From Flavobacterium praedii (GTDB lineage: Bacteria > Bacteroidota > Bacteroidia > Flavobacteriales > Flavobacteriaceae): DNA of 64,000 nt. The translations under genes and the position numbers were made by a program. Each line of letters begins with the position of its first letter. Positions within the stretch are counted from its first letter, which is position 1. This document shows positions 26,184-35,745 of this stretch, in pieces. The notes beneath the pieces are model-generated. The model made no database searches and was not told where the DNA came from. It was given only the letters and a program-made list of their open reading frames with translations. Location of the stretch: positions 696,001 to 760,000 of the forward strand of contig NZ_CP113948.1 in NCBI RefSeq assembly GCF_026810365.1. Direction: 5' to 3'.

Positions 26184-27124
26184 TATTCATTTTTATTTAA
26201 AAATTCTACAACTTTTTTATTTATAATTTCAGACTGATCAATAGACATAAAGTGTCCCGCATTTTTAATAACGGCTGTTTCTGCATTCGGGATACATGCA
26301 TGCACTTTTACAAAAATATTTTCGCTATTTACAATATCGTGATCTCCTATTAATACCATTACAGGAATTTTTAGTGACTTTAAATCTTTTTTTGAAAAGG
26401 GCAACATGTTCAATATGCGAGGTTTACTGTTACCATATTTATAGGCAAGAAAAAGTTGGTTTTTGAAAATAGGGCTTATGCTATCGGGATAAAATGAAAA
26501 GGCGTTAAAAAATTTATTTGTACTTTTGGTACTAGGAAACATTTTAAGATTTATTCCAGTTAGTACTTTTCCTAAATTTTTCACTCCTCCAAATGTTTGA
26601 GCTGGACTCAATAAAATTATTTTTTTAATGAGATTGTTGGGTTGCAGAGCCAAATAGGTTGCCATCCAACCGCCCCTTGATACGCCTACTAAATTAATAT
26701 TTTCCATTTTAAAGTGATTAAAAATAGCATTATAGAATACAGCGGCTTGTTTATTGTTTAATTTTATACAATTTGAAATCGATTTTCCCGCTTCTAAAGG
26801 AAAGTCTATAGCGTACACCCTATTTTTTTTACTAAATTCTTTAATGTTGGGATACCACATGGTGGAACTGGCATCTGTACCGTGAAGCAAAACCAAAGGT
26901 TCTCCTGTGCGTGGACCACTAATGATAATGTGTGCTACACCATAATTTGTCGAGACATCTGTTTCTTCAAATGGAATATCCCATAATTTTAATGTTGCGT
27001 CATATGATTTTACATATAGTTCTTTTTTATTTAAAGAATCAAATACATAATCGGGGACTATTTTAAAACCAGAACAACCCAATACTAAAAAAAGAATAAG
27101 AGATAAAAAGTTGAAATTACGCAT
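26183..27124 (-). CDS. Alpha/beta hydrolase lipoprotein
   Basis: A 313-aa hydrolase with a lipoprotein signal (LILFLVLGCSG, lipid Cys at about 17). The oxyanion-hole region is LVLLHGTDASSTMWYPN, the nucleophile elbow GVSRGG, the acid likely in IGDHDIV and the catalytic His in NAGHFMSIDQ. The fold and the triad suggest an esterase or lipase acting at the membrane surface or periplasm; the substrate is unknown. The stop codon overlaps the start of the GNAT gene, so this pair is one transcription unit. No promoter was obvious. Confidence 0.82.
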   Translation of the reverse strand: MRNFNFLSLILFLVLGCSGFKIVPDYVFDSLNKKELYVKSYDATLKLWDIPFEETDVSTNYGVAHIIISGPRTGEPLVLLHGTDASSTMWYPNIKEFSKKNRVYAIDFPLEAGKSISNCIKLNNKQAAVFYNAIFNHFKMENINLVGVSRGGWMATYLALQPNNLIKKIILLSPAQTFGGVKNLGKVLTGINLKMFPSTKSTNKFFNAFSFYPDSISPIFKNQLFLAYKYGNSKPRILNMLPFSKKDLKSLKIPVMVLIGDHDIVNSENIFVKVHACIPNAETAVIKNAGHFMSIDQSEIINKKVVEFLNKNE

Positions 27125-27187
27125 GAATTTTTATTAGCGAATTTCGGTTGTTTACTTCTATTTAAATTGTATAATTCTTTATATTTC

Positions 27188-28039
27188 TTATATAATTTCG
27201 ATACTGAAAGTGGAATGAAAAGTGGCTTTTGCTTCCAAAATTTGAATGCCTTCTTTATTCAATAGTGAACCAAATTGATCTACTGTGTCCGAATAGCCAA
27301 ACCAAGGTTCAATGCAAATAAAAGGAGCATTTGGAGGGGTCCAAATTCCTAAATCTGGAAAATCAGCATAACTTACTTTTAAAAAAGGCTTTGAATTTTC
27401 TAAAATAGTAATTGTTTTTGGGTCAATTTTTTTGAAAACCAAAGCGTCATTTTCAAATAATTTGTAATTAAGTTGCAATTGATTTTTATTCAATGGCAAA
27501 TCATTTGTTGTTTTCGAAATTAACCCATCTTCTAATAAATAATATTGTAAAGGGGCTTCTTTTTCAAATAAAAGACTATAGTTTTCAAAATTACCAGGTA
27601 AATCAAATGCTGGATGAGCTCCTATTGAAAACGGCATTCTAGTTTTACCATTATTGAAGACTTTATATTCCAATTTTAAGGAATTATTTTCAATAGTGTA
27701 TATCAAATGTAATTCAAAATCAAAAGGATATTTTTCCTTGGTTGCTGGAGTTGAAAGCAATGAAAATGTAGCACTGTTTTCTTGTTTGTCTATCAATTCA
27801 AATTCCATTTCACGGGCAAAACCGTGACGAGATAATTGATATTCTGCATTCTCATATTGATAAGTATTATTTTTTAGAGTACCTACAATGGGGAACAAAA
27901 CTGGCGAGTGCTTTCCCCAATATGTTGGATTTCCATTCCAAATATATTCTTTATTCGAACTATTTTTTAAGGAAAATAATTCGGCTCCAATATGTTTTAT
28001 TTGTGCAGTTAAAATAGAATTAGAAATAGTTGTAATCAC
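27188..28039 (-). CDS. Aldose 1-epimerase family protein
   Basis: A 283-aa cytoplasmic protein of the galactose mutarotase-like superfamily. HGFARE and IGAHPAFDLP contain the conserved catalytic or sugar-binding His, and the closing ICIEPWFGYSDTVDQFG contains the Glu that normally acts as base. It is probably a mutarotase or YeaD-like epimerase for hexoses or hexose-phosphates. It is separated from the hydrolase by 63 bp and from the divergent M1 peptidase gene by about 250 bp of AT-rich DNA. Confidence 0.82.
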   Translation of the reverse strand: MITTISNSILTAQIKHIGAELFSLKNSSNKEYIWNGNPTYWGKHSPVLFPIVGTLKNNTYQYENAEYQLSRHGFAREMEFELIDKQENSATFSLLSTPATKEKYPFDFELHLIYTIENNSLKLEYKVFNNGKTRMPFSIGAHPAFDLPGNFENYSLLFEKEAPLQYYLLEDGLISKTTNDLPLNKNQLQLNYKLFENDALVFKKIDPKTITILENSKPFLKVSYADFPDLGIWTPPNAPFICIEPWFGYSDTVDQFGSLLNKEGIQILEAKATFHSTFSIEII

Positions 28040-28286
28040 ATTATTATATTTTATATGTTAAATATTCTTTCGTAAAGATATTTTATAATTCTTATTTTGA
28101 GAAGTGAAATTAAACTTATTTTAAACTTAAAAACCAATCATATTTTTTATTTAAAACAATAATTTCAATTTTTTTCCATTAATTTGTTATTAAATAGATA
28201 TAAAATGAAGTAAACTTAAAGTAAATGGCAACATATTTGCCAATTCAATTCTGTTTATGTCACAACATTCAAAAAAAATTATCCTT

Positions 28287-30560
28287 ATGAGAAAAAAATG
28301 TTTTAGAGTCCTTTTTCAACTTTCAATATTAATTGTTTTTAGTAATGCTTGGAGTCAAGAAAATAAAGTTGATAGTGCGGCGGTTGTAAAGCTGGTTTCA
28401 AAGTACAATTATAACGATGCTTTTGGCCCCTTGTTTTATCTAAATAATGGAACAACAACTCGATCAGCAAGTGGTGCACCTGGTCATGAATATTGGCAAA
28501 ATAAAGCAGATTATAAATTAACTGCCAAACTGAATGAAAAAACGAATGAAATTATAGGTACAAGTGTTGTTACTTATACCAATAATAGTAATGACAAAAT
28601 GGGTTTCGTTTGGATGCATTTGGATCAAAATTTATTCAAATCGGATTCTCGTGGAAATGCTCTTATTCCTTTAAATGGAAGCCGTAATGGAGCTAGAGGC
28701 GAAGTTTTTGATGGTGGTCATAAAATTAAATCGGTAAAAGTCATTACTACTTCAAAAGGGAAGTCAATAGAGAAAGAAGCTAAATTTAGTATTACGGATA
28801 CCAGAATGCAAGTGTTTTTGGATGATGATTTAAAAGCAAAAGGAGGAGTTGTAAAAATAAAAATTGATTTTTCTTATATTTCACCAAAAGAAGGTTCGGA
28901 TAGAACAGGGGTTTTGGATACTAAAAACGGAAAAATATTTACAATTGCACAATGGTATCCACGTATGTGTGTGTATGATGACTTGAGAGGTTGGAATACC
29001 AATCCCTATTTGGGAGCATCGGAGTTTTACTTGGAATATGGTGACTTTGATGTGAATATTACAGTGCCTTCTAATCATATCGTAGTTTGTTCAGGAGAAT
29101 TATTAAATCCTACAGCAGTGTACACAACAGCAGAGCAAAAACGTATTGCTCAAGCCAAACAAAGCGAAAAAACAGTTATGATTCGTTCTGCTGAAGAAGT
29201 GACAGCAAACGCATTAAAATCAGAGACATTAAGCGAAAAAACATGGCATTTTAAAATTAAAAATGCGCGTGATCTTTCTTGGGCTTCCTCTGCAGCATTT
29301 ATCATGGACGGAGCAAGGATTAACTTACCAAGTGGAAAAAAATCCTTAGCATTATCAGTTTATCCTGTTGAAAGTGCTGGAGAAAAAGCATGGGGACGTG
29401 CTACAGAATATACCAAAACATCGATTGAAAATTATTCCAAAAGATGGTTTGAATATCCTTATCCGGTTGCTACCAATGTGGCGGGAAATGAAGGAGGAAT
29501 GGAATATCCTGGAATTGTTTTTTGCAGTTGGGAATCCAAAGGAGAAGATTTATGGGGAGTAACAGATCATGAGTTTGGTCATGGTTGGTTTCCTATGATT
29601 GTGGGTTCAAACGAACGACTATTTGGTTGGATGGACGAAGGATTCAATACTTTTATCAATTCATTAAGCTCTGTTGATTTTAATAATGGAGAATATAAAA
29701 GTAAAGTGACCGATATGCATCAAAATGCAGAATATTTTACGGATCCAAAAACGGAACCTATTATGAGTTCTCCTGATAACATGAAGGAAAGAAATATAGG
29801 TTTGTTGTGTTATTTTAAGCCAAGTTCAGGATTGATTATTTTGAGAGAACAAGTATTGGGGCCAGAGCGTTTTGATTTGGCTTTTAGAACTTACGTAGAG
29901 CGTTGGGCATTTAAACATCCTGCTCCAGATGACTTTTTTAGAACTATTGAAAATGTTTCTGGTGAAGATTTAAGTTGGTTTTGGAGAGGTTGGATTGTTA
30001 ATAACTGGCGTTTGGATCAAGGAGTAAATTCTGTTAAATATATTAAAAATGATCCTAGCAAAGGAGCTGTAATTTCGATTGAAAACTTTGAAAAAATGGC
30101 TATGCCAGTAGTTTTAGACATAAAAACGAAAAGCGGTAAAGTCACTCGTGTAAAATTACCAGTTGAAGTATGGCAGCGTAATGTTGAATGGTCATTTAAA
30201 GTGAATACCACCGAAGAAATTTTAACGGTAACTTTAGATCCAGATCATGCATTTCCAGATGTGAACGAAAAAAATAATATTTGGAAATCGGGTACAGGAG
30301 TTGTAGAAAAAGATATTATTTTAGATGGTTATTTGGGTAAATTTTCTACCAAAGCGGCTCCTTTAAAAATTGAATTTACGGAGAAAAATAGTGTGCTTTA
30401 TGCAGAAATCACCGATTATCCAAAATTTGGACTTACACCAAGCGGTAAAGATGCTTTTGAATCTAAGGAGGCTGGAGTTTCTTTTCAATTTAATGAAGCC
30501 AAAAATGGATTTGATATGCTAATTGGTACAGACCAAAAAATTCCTTTTACAAGAGATTAA
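28287..30560 (+). CDS. M1 family metallopeptidase, secreted
   Basis: A 757-aa peptidase. I start at ATG 28287 because it is followed at once by a signal peptide ([20 protein letters not shown], cleavage about AWSQ); a longer frame starts at 28257 but adds a polar leader. The zinc site is HEFGH at about residue 428, with the downstream Glu in WMDEGFNTF 24 residues later. The upstream [13 protein letters not shown] supplies the substrate-recognition GxMEN-like motif. The family removes N-terminal amino acids from peptides. It ends at a clear terminator (30580). The last third lacks recognised sequence and may be a C-terminal binding domain. Confidence 0.88.
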   Translation: MRKKCFRVLFQLSILIVFSNAWSQENKVDSAAVVKLVSKYNYNDAFGPLFYLNNGTTTRSASGAPGHEYWQNKADYKLTAKLNEKTNEIIGTSVVTYTNNSNDKMGFVWMHLDQNLFKSDSRGNALIPLNGSRNGARGEVFDGGHKIKSVKVITTSKGKSIEKEAKFSITDTRMQVFLDDDLKAKGGVVKIKIDFSYISPKEGSDRTGVLDTKNGKIFTIAQWYPRMCVYDDLRGWNTNPYLGASEFYLEYGDFDVNITVPSNHIVVCSGELLNPTAVYTTAEQKRIAQAKQSEKTVMIRSAEEVTANALKSETLSEKTWHFKIKNARDLSWASSAAFIMDGARINLPSGKKSLALSVYPVESAGEKAWGRATEYTKTSIENYSKRWFEYPYPVATNVAGNEGGMEYPGIVFCSWESKGEDLWGVTDHEFGHGWFPMIVGSNERLFGWMDEGFNTFINSLSSVDFNNGEYKSKVTDMHQNAEYFTDPKTEPIMSSPDNMKERNIGLLCYFKPSSGLIILREQVLGPERFDLAFRTYVERWAFKHPAPDDFFRTIENVSGEDLSWFWRGWIVNNWRLDQGVNSVKYIKNDPSKGAVISIENFEKMAMPVVLDIKTKSGKVTRVKLPVEVWQRNVEWSFKVNTTEEILTVTLDPDHAFPDVNEKNNIWKSGTGVVEKDIILDGYLGKFSTKAAPLKIEFTEKNSVLYAEITDYPKFGLTPSGKDAFESKEAGVSFQFNEAKNGFDMLIGTDQKIPFTRD

Positions 30561-30579
30561 AAAATTTTTTTATAGTAAA

Positions 30580-30620
30580 AAAAGACTTGCAGATTTATAT
30601 TCTGCAAGTCTTTTTTTTTT
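30580..30620 (+). terminator. Terminator after the M1 peptidase gene
   Basis: AAAGACTTGCAGA pairs with TCTGCAAGTCTTT, followed by a run of T. Confidence 0.8.
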
Positions 30621-30876
30621 AATACCAACCTCGATAAAGTTACATAATAGTAGAATAGGATTTCCAATTTGAGAAGGGTTATGGGGAAATTTTAAATATT
30701 TCATTTATTTAGAATAGTATTTTTCTATTATCGAATCTGGATTTAATCCTATCTGGTGTTTTTTCTTCTGAAGTCTAAATTATGTTTGAGTACTCTTTTC
30801 ATGCATTCATGTATTGTCAAAATTTTTTCAACGCAAGCGATAGGGTTAAATATTCAATTAAAATTTCCCATCATTA
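30621..30876. other. Intergenic stretch, no gene seen
   Basis: About 250 bp between convergent genes. A faint relative of the C/G-tract inverted repeat (the GAGAAGGGTTATGGGG part near 30667) can be seen. No ORF or promoter was found. Confidence 0.5.
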
Positions 30877-31851
30877 TTAAAAAATTAAATTAAAAATATA
30901 TCCCGAGATTATCATTCCAATTCCAATTGTAGTAAAAAAAGCTATAATCAACTTTTTTTTCATTACTTTTTTAAGAAGCAAAGCTTCTGGTAGTGATAAA
31001 CCAATGGCGCCCATCATAAAAGCAATTCCTGTTCCCAACGGCACTCCTTTGGATACTAACGATTCTAAAACAGGTAATACGCCAACGGCATCAATATACA
31101 AAGGAATGGCTGCTACTACTGCTATTGGTACAGCAAAAGGAATCGATTTTGAAAGATAACTTTCAAAAAATGATTGAGGTACATATCCATGGATAAAGGA
31201 ACCAATGGCTATTCCTATGAAAATATAAACTATTAATTTTTTTATGGTTTGAATCGCTTCCGAGTTAATTTCAGGAAGTCGTTCCAGAAATGTTCTGGTA
31301 TCTTTGTACACCGATTGATTAATTGTATCCGGTGTTTTTAACCAATCAGCTACATGATGAGCCATTCCTAATTTTTCTAGCAAGATTCCTCCAATTACAC
31401 CAAGTAAAATTCCTGTTATGATATAAATTACGGCTACTTTCCAGCCGTAAGTCACCCAAAAAAGCGTTATAGCAATTTCATTGACCAAAGGGGAAGTGAT
31501 TAAAAATGAGAGTGTTATTCCTAAAGGGATTTTTGCTTTTAGCATTCCTACAAACAAAGGAATGGAGGAACATGAGCAAAACGGAGTTATGGCACCCAAA
31601 CTAGATGCTGCAAGATTACCTAAGCCTGTTTTTTTATTTTTTTCTAAAAAATAACGAACTTTATCTATTGGCAAATAATTGGTTATAATTCCCATTATAT
31701 AAGTAACAAATACTATTAAGATAAAAATTTCGATAAAAGTAATAATGAAATAATGTAAAGCAGCACTTAATTTTTCAGTACTGCTTATTTCTAAACATTC
31801 ATAAACCAAATAATCGGCTAAATAGGTGAGGATGTTTGTTAAAGTTTCCAT
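30877..31851 (-). CDS. YraQ/ArsP-type permease
   Basis: A 324-aa membrane protein with about eight helices. The segment ITPFCSCSSIPLFVGMLKAK and the following SFLITSPLVNEIAI are the hallmark Cys-containing motif of this permease family (formerly DUF318), whose members include arsenic- and metal-related exporters. Another family-typical part is the late PLYIDAVGVLPVLESL with GAIGLSLPEALLLKK. It lies 10 bp after a small thioredoxin-fold gene and downstream of a SigZ-type sigma factor, all on the same strand. Substrate is not proven; a thiol-reactive metalloid is a plausible guess. Confidence 0.85.
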   Translation of the reverse strand: METLTNILTYLADYLVYECLEISSTEKLSAALHYFIITFIEIFILIVFVTYIMGIITNYLPIDKVRYFLEKNKKTGLGNLAASSLGAITPFCSCSSIPLFVGMLKAKIPLGITLSFLITSPLVNEIAITLFWVTYGWKVAVIYIITGILLGVIGGILLEKLGMAHHVADWLKTPDTINQSVYKDTRTFLERLPEINSEAIQTIKKLIVYIFIGIAIGSFIHGYVPQSFFESYLSKSIPFAVPIAVVAAIPLYIDAVGVLPVLESLVSKGVPLGTGIAFMMGAIGLSLPEALLLKKVMKKKLIIAFFTTIGIGMIISGYIFNLIF

Positions 31852-31861
31852 TTAAATTGTT

Positions 31862-32098
31862 TTAAAGGATGGAAATTAACTGTTCATCTGTTTTTATTTT
31901 TTTGTAATCATAGACTTTGCCATTTACAACTAAAGAAGGAAAAGTTAAAGTTTCAAAAACCATTGTATCTTGTAAATCAAACAGTTCCGTAATGGTTATG
32001 TCAAGCTTGTTTTTTTGTGCAATTGTAATTAATTGCTCTCTAATTGATGATTTTGCTCCGCAACAAGACGAATGTAAAATTTTGATTTCTGTGCTCAT
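31862..32098 (-). CDS. Small thioredoxin-fold protein with vicinal Cys
   Basis: A 78-aa protein if started at the internal Met (MSTEIKILHSSCCGAKSSI) at 32098; the open frame runs 20 codons further upstream but the extra part looks like leader. Cys12 and Cys13 sit where a thioredoxin CxxC motif would be. The rest (ITITELFDLQDTMVFETLTFPSLVVNGKVYDYK) has the cis-Pro loop FPSLVVNGK. Genes of this size next to a YraQ/ArsP-type permease are recurrent, so it probably delivers electrons or carries metal for the transporter. Third-gene context: sigZ lies 75 bp upstream. Confidence 0.75.
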   Translation of the reverse strand: MSTEIKILHSSCCGAKSSIREQLITIAQKNKLDITITELFDLQDTMVFETLTFPSLVVNGKVYDYKKIKTDEQLISIL

Positions 32099-32173
32099 AA
32101 TTGTGTTTTTTAGAATAAACGTTATTATGTAGACTTTAAATCGAATCAAAAGACACATTTTTTTTAAGAAAAA

Positions 32174-32770
32174 TCATTTTTCGAATTCAATGGTGCAATT
32201 ATTTAGATGATTTTGAAGTGTGTCACAATTTTTTTTAATAATACAATTGATAAAATTGCCTTGAGAATCATATTCGATATCACAACATTCAATGAAAAGA
32301 TCTTTCAATTTGATTCTTGCTCTTTGAATTCTCATTTTTGTAGCCGAATGGGTTAAGTTGAGTCGTTTTGCGATTTCTATTTGTGGAATTTTGTCAATAT
32401 CACTCCAATGTAAAGGTTCAGAATATTTTTTAGGAAGTAATTGAATCATCGGTATTATATGATCAAATACCGATAATTCAAATTCTTTAGATTCTGGATT
32501 GGTTAAAGAAGTGGCAATTTTTTCCGAATCTACTATTATATTATTACTGTTGAAATAGTCGTGAATTGTATTTCTGGTTACCTGAAATAACCAAGCTTTA
32601 ACATTTTTAATAGCTTTGTTTTTTTGATGAGATTCAACAAGCTTCATCATAACATCTTGAACAATGTCTTCGGCAATAGTGCTATTTTGAACTTTTTTAT
32701 AGATAAAGTTTTTTAAAAAAATATAAAATTCATTTACTACTTCATTGATATTGCAGCATTCTTTTTTCAT
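32174..32770 (-). CDS. sigZ: RNA polymerase sigma factor, SigZ type
   Basis: A 198-aa ECF sigma factor. Region 2 includes YKKVQNSTIAEDIVQDVMMK and VKAWLFQVTRNTIHDYF; region 4 has WSDIDKIPQIEIAKRLNLTH followed by a TKMRIQRARIKLK helix. Extra cysteines lie at both ends: a CC pair near the N-terminus and five Cys in the last 40 residues (ECCDIEYDSQG, then INCIIKKNCDT and NNCTIE). No anti-sigma gene is beside it, so the Cys tail could itself sense metal or oxidation. The thioredoxin and permease genes follow on the same strand and are likely controlled by it. Confidence 0.85.
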   Translation of the reverse strand: MKKECCNINEVVNEFYIFLKNFIYKKVQNSTIAEDIVQDVMMKLVESHQKNKAIKNVKAWLFQVTRNTIHDYFNSNNIIVDSEKIATSLTNPESKEFELSVFDHIIPMIQLLPKKYSEPLHWSDIDKIPQIEIAKRLNLTHSATKMRIQRARIKLKDLFIECCDIEYDSQGNFINCIIKKNCDTLQNHLNNCTIEFEK

Positions 32771-32806
32771 ATTTTTAAAAATTTATTTTACATTAAAAGG
32801 AAATTC

Positions 32807-33847
32807 TTATTCAGGAATCTGTTGACTCAAACAATGCAACGTTCCAAATCCCCAAATAAAATCGATAGCACTGATACCGATTACTTCTCTATCAGGAAAA
32901 CATTCTGCCAATATGTTCAGGGCCACTCTGTCATTAGAATCATTAAAAGTAGGAACCAATACACAATTATTCAAAATCAAGAAATTCGCATAACTAGCTG
33001 GTAATCGTAATCCATCAAAATCAATGCGTTTCGGCATTGGCAATGCTACAATTATGGGTGATTTCCCATCTTCTAGTTTGGCATTTTGCAATCTTTTTAA
33101 ATTGTCTTGTAATGGTTTGTAATTGTTGTCATTGGGATCCAATTCCACAATTGTTACAATGGTATCTTCATTTATAAATCGGCATAGATCGTCGATGTGT
33201 CCGTGGGTATCATCACCTTCAATTCCGTCTCCTAGCCAAATCACATTCGTAACTCCCAAATATTCTTTGAAAACAGCTTCGTAATCCTCTTTTGTGAAAC
33301 CTGGATTACGTACCTGAATATCAGGATGCATCAAGCATTCTTCGGAGGTTAACAAAGTACCACGTCCGTTTACATCAATGGCGCCACCTTCAACAATTAC
33401 GGGTTTTCCTTTGTACATCACTTGAGTAACTGGAATGTTTAAAGCTTCGCCTACTTTGTTTGGAACGTGTTTGTCTAGATTGATGTTTTTGTATTTGGCC
33501 CAGCCGTTAAAATTAAAATTTAGTGCTTCTCTTTCAGTACCATTTTTTACAATAATCGGACCAGAATCGCGCATCCAACTGCGATTGGTTTTATGAACTA
33601 TAAAAGACACATTTTCAAAATGAACATGCGCTTCTTCTAAAAGTATGGCTACTTTTTCTTTTTGATTTTCATCGGCAACAACCAAAAAAACAGTTTCAAA
33701 ATTGGCTATTTTCTTGATGAATTCCACAAATGCCCATTGAACGGCTTCGAATTTTCCAGGCCAATCTTTTCCATTATGCGGAAAACACAATAAAATCCCT
33801 TGTTGTTTTTCCCATTCTGCGGGAAAACGTCTCTTTAGTGTAGTCAT
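32807..33847 (-). CDS. aguA: Agmatine deiminase
   Basis: A 346-aa enzyme converting agmatine to N-carbamoylputrescine. I start at the Met followed by TTLKRRFPAEWEKQQG; the frame is open 24 codons more upstream, but that extension is not like the family. Landmarks are WMRDSGPIIV, FNGWAKY, EGGAIDVNGRGTLL, GDDTHGHIDDLCRF and the nucleophile Cys339 in GTLHCLSQQ. It is only 36 bp upstream of sigZ in the same direction. The partner amidase (aguB) is 2 kb to the right beyond a lipoprotein gene of opposite strand, so the pathway is not in one operon here. Confidence 0.93.
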   Translation of the reverse strand: MTTLKRRFPAEWEKQQGILLCFPHNGKDWPGKFEAVQWAFVEFIKKIANFETVFLVVADENQKEKVAILLEEAHVHFENVSFIVHKTNRSWMRDSGPIIVKNGTEREALNFNFNGWAKYKNINLDKHVPNKVGEALNIPVTQVMYKGKPVIVEGGAIDVNGRGTLLTSEECLMHPDIQVRNPGFTKEDYEAVFKEYLGVTNVIWLGDGIEGDDTHGHIDDLCRFINEDTIVTIVELDPNDNNYKPLQDNLKRLQNAKLEDGKSPIIVALPMPKRIDFDGLRLPASYANFLILNNCVLVPTFNDSNDRVALNILAECFPDREVIGISAIDFIWGFGTLHCLSQQIPE

Positions 33848-34041
33848 AGTATTTGAAAATTGTAATGTTTGCAAAGATAAACAAACAGTATAATTAATAA
33901 ATAATTCTGATGATTTCATTTTGGTCTAGAATATGATTTGATACATAAAACCAAGATATTTTTTGTTAAAGATTTTATAATAGTATCATAATATGCTTTG
34001 TTTTATTGAAAATTATTTTTGCACAAACTAAAACAAACAAA

Positions 34042-35568
34042 ATGATAAAGAAAAGTGTAGCTGTACTTGCAGTGTTATTTTTAATTGTAGGATGTCAAAA
34101 CAACAATGATTCTAATGAAACTCCTGAGCTGGTCGTAAGCGAAAATCCTTCCACTTTCAAAGAAATAGGAACATTGACTATTGGAGGAACTGGAGCTGCA
34201 GAAATAAGTGCTTATGATGAAATTTCCAAAAAATTATTTACAGTTAACAATAGCAGTGCCAATAAAATAGACGTGATAGACCTTTCGGATCCGTCGAAAC
34301 CAGTTTTGCTTGCCAGTATTGATTTGGTTCCTTATAATGGAGCTGCCAATAGTGTTTCGACTTTTAATGGGAAATTGGCAGTAGCTTTAGAATCCAAAAC
34401 AAACAAACAAGAATCGGGTAAAGTTGTAGTTTTTGAAATGTCAAATTATGCTTTAGTTAAAGAAATTGCTGTAGGTGCATTACCCGACATGATTACCTAT
34501 TCGCAAGATGGTAAATTCATAATGACGGCTAATGAAGGGGAACCAAATGATACTTATTCTGAAGATCCCGATGGATCAGTTTCTATTATTGATGTTGCTT
34601 CTGGTTATGCAGTCACTACTTTGAGTTTTGAAGGTTTTAGTGGTCAATTAGCGGATTTAAAAACCAAAGGATTCAGAATAGCAAGTCCAACCAATAATTT
34701 TGCTGCCGATATCGAACCAGAATATGTAACTATTTCAGCCGATTCAAAAACGGCTTGGGTTACTTTACAAGAAAATAATGGAGTAGCCAAAATTGATTTA
34801 GCAACAAAGAAAATGGTACAAATTTTTCCTTTAGGATATAAAGAGTATAGTTTGGCCGAAAATGCGATTGATATTAGTGATAAAGATGGGGCTGTTGCTT
34901 TTAATCCATGGAAACTAAAAGGAATGTTTCAACCCGATGCCATCAGCAATTTTGAAGTGAATAATGTTCAATATATTGTTACCGCAAATGAAGGAGATGC
35001 CCGTGATTATTCCGCTTTTGTTGATGTTAAAAGAATTAATAATGCTGCGGTAGTATTAGACCCGACTATTTTTCCAAATGCTGCGGCGCTAAAAGCGGAT
35101 GCAAGTATGGGAAGATTGAATATCAATACCAAAATGGGAGATACTGATGGAGATGGCGATTTTGATGAGTTAGTTGGATTTGGAGCTCGTTCATTTTCAA
35201 TTTGGAATGGACTTACAGGGCAATTGGTTTTTGACAGTAAAAACGAATTGGACAAAAAAGCGCAAGAGTTTGGTGTTTATGATGATGGAAGAAGTGATGA
35301 CAAAGGGGTAGAACCAGAAGCGGTTTACGTAACTAAAATGGGAGATAAACAGATTCTTTTTGTCGGATTAGAAAGAGCTGATGCTTTTATGGTGTATGAT
35401 GTGAGTAATCCAATAGCTCCAAAATATTTGCAAACCATAAAAACAGGAGATGCTCCAGAAGGTTTATTGTTTATTCCGGCTTCCAAAAGTCCAAACAAAA
35501 GAAGTTTGGTTGTTGTAAGCAGCGAAGGAGATGGAACTGTCAAAATATTTCAACCCGATTTGAATTAG
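34042..35568 (+). CDS. Choice-of-anchor I family surface lipoprotein
   Basis: A 508-aa lipoprotein; I start at ATG 34042 because it begins the signal (MIKKSVAVLAVLFLIVGC, lipid Cys18), while the longer frame from 34006 has no signal in its first part. The body repeats beta-propeller blades with the pattern DxxxxxIxVxD (for example KIDVIDLSDPSKPVLL and SVSIIDVASG), contains VTANEGEPNDTYSEDPDG and a DTDGDGDFDE calcium-like loop, and ends with APEGLLFIPASKSPN. These are characteristic of the choice-of-anchor I family, which is often found with alkaline phosphatase or esterase-like activity claims but has no firm function. It is divergent from aguA. Confidence 0.82.
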   Translation: MIKKSVAVLAVLFLIVGCQNNNDSNETPELVVSENPSTFKEIGTLTIGGTGAAEISAYDEISKKLFTVNNSSANKIDVIDLSDPSKPVLLASIDLVPYNGAANSVSTFNGKLAVALESKTNKQESGKVVVFEMSNYALVKEIAVGALPDMITYSQDGKFIMTANEGEPNDTYSEDPDGSVSIIDVASGYAVTTLSFEGFSGQLADLKTKGFRIASPTNNFAADIEPEYVTISADSKTAWVTLQENNGVAKIDLATKKMVQIFPLGYKEYSLAENAIDISDKDGAVAFNPWKLKGMFQPDAISNFEVNNVQYIVTANEGDARDYSAFVDVKRINNAAVVLDPTIFPNAAALKADASMGRLNINTKMGDTDGDGDFDELVGFGARSFSIWNGLTGQLVFDSKNELDKKAQEFGVYDDGRSDDKGVEPEAVYVTKMGDKQILFVGLERADAFMVYDVSNPIAPKYLQTIKTGDAPEGLLFIPASKSPNKRSLVVVSSEGDGTVKIFQPDLN

Positions 35569-35675
35569 TGATAATTGTTGAATAAAGAGGTACTAAGACG
35601 CTAAGGTCTAAAAGATGATTATCTGAATATTTAGTTAACTAGTGCCTTTTATTTTATTCCTTATTCGATTGAAAT

Positions 35676-35722
35676 AAAAAAAATCTACCAAAAGTAATGA
35701 AATACTCTTGGTAGATTTTTTA
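35676..35722. terminator. Bidirectional terminator between lipoprotein and aguB
   Basis: AAAAAATCTACCAA pairs with TTGGTAGATTTTTT over an AT-rich loop, serving two convergent genes. Confidence 0.75.
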
Positions 35723-35745
35723 TTTATAGTTGTTTGTTAAAACAA

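Noticed and set aside
33848..33919. 24-codon N-terminal extension of agmatine deiminase
   Set aside because: The extension is unlike the family, which begins near the Met at 33847.
35580..35612. AGAGGTACTAAGACGCTAAGG stretch as a regulatory site
   Set aside because: Looks like a common intergenic repeat fragment of this group; a single copy with no structure here.
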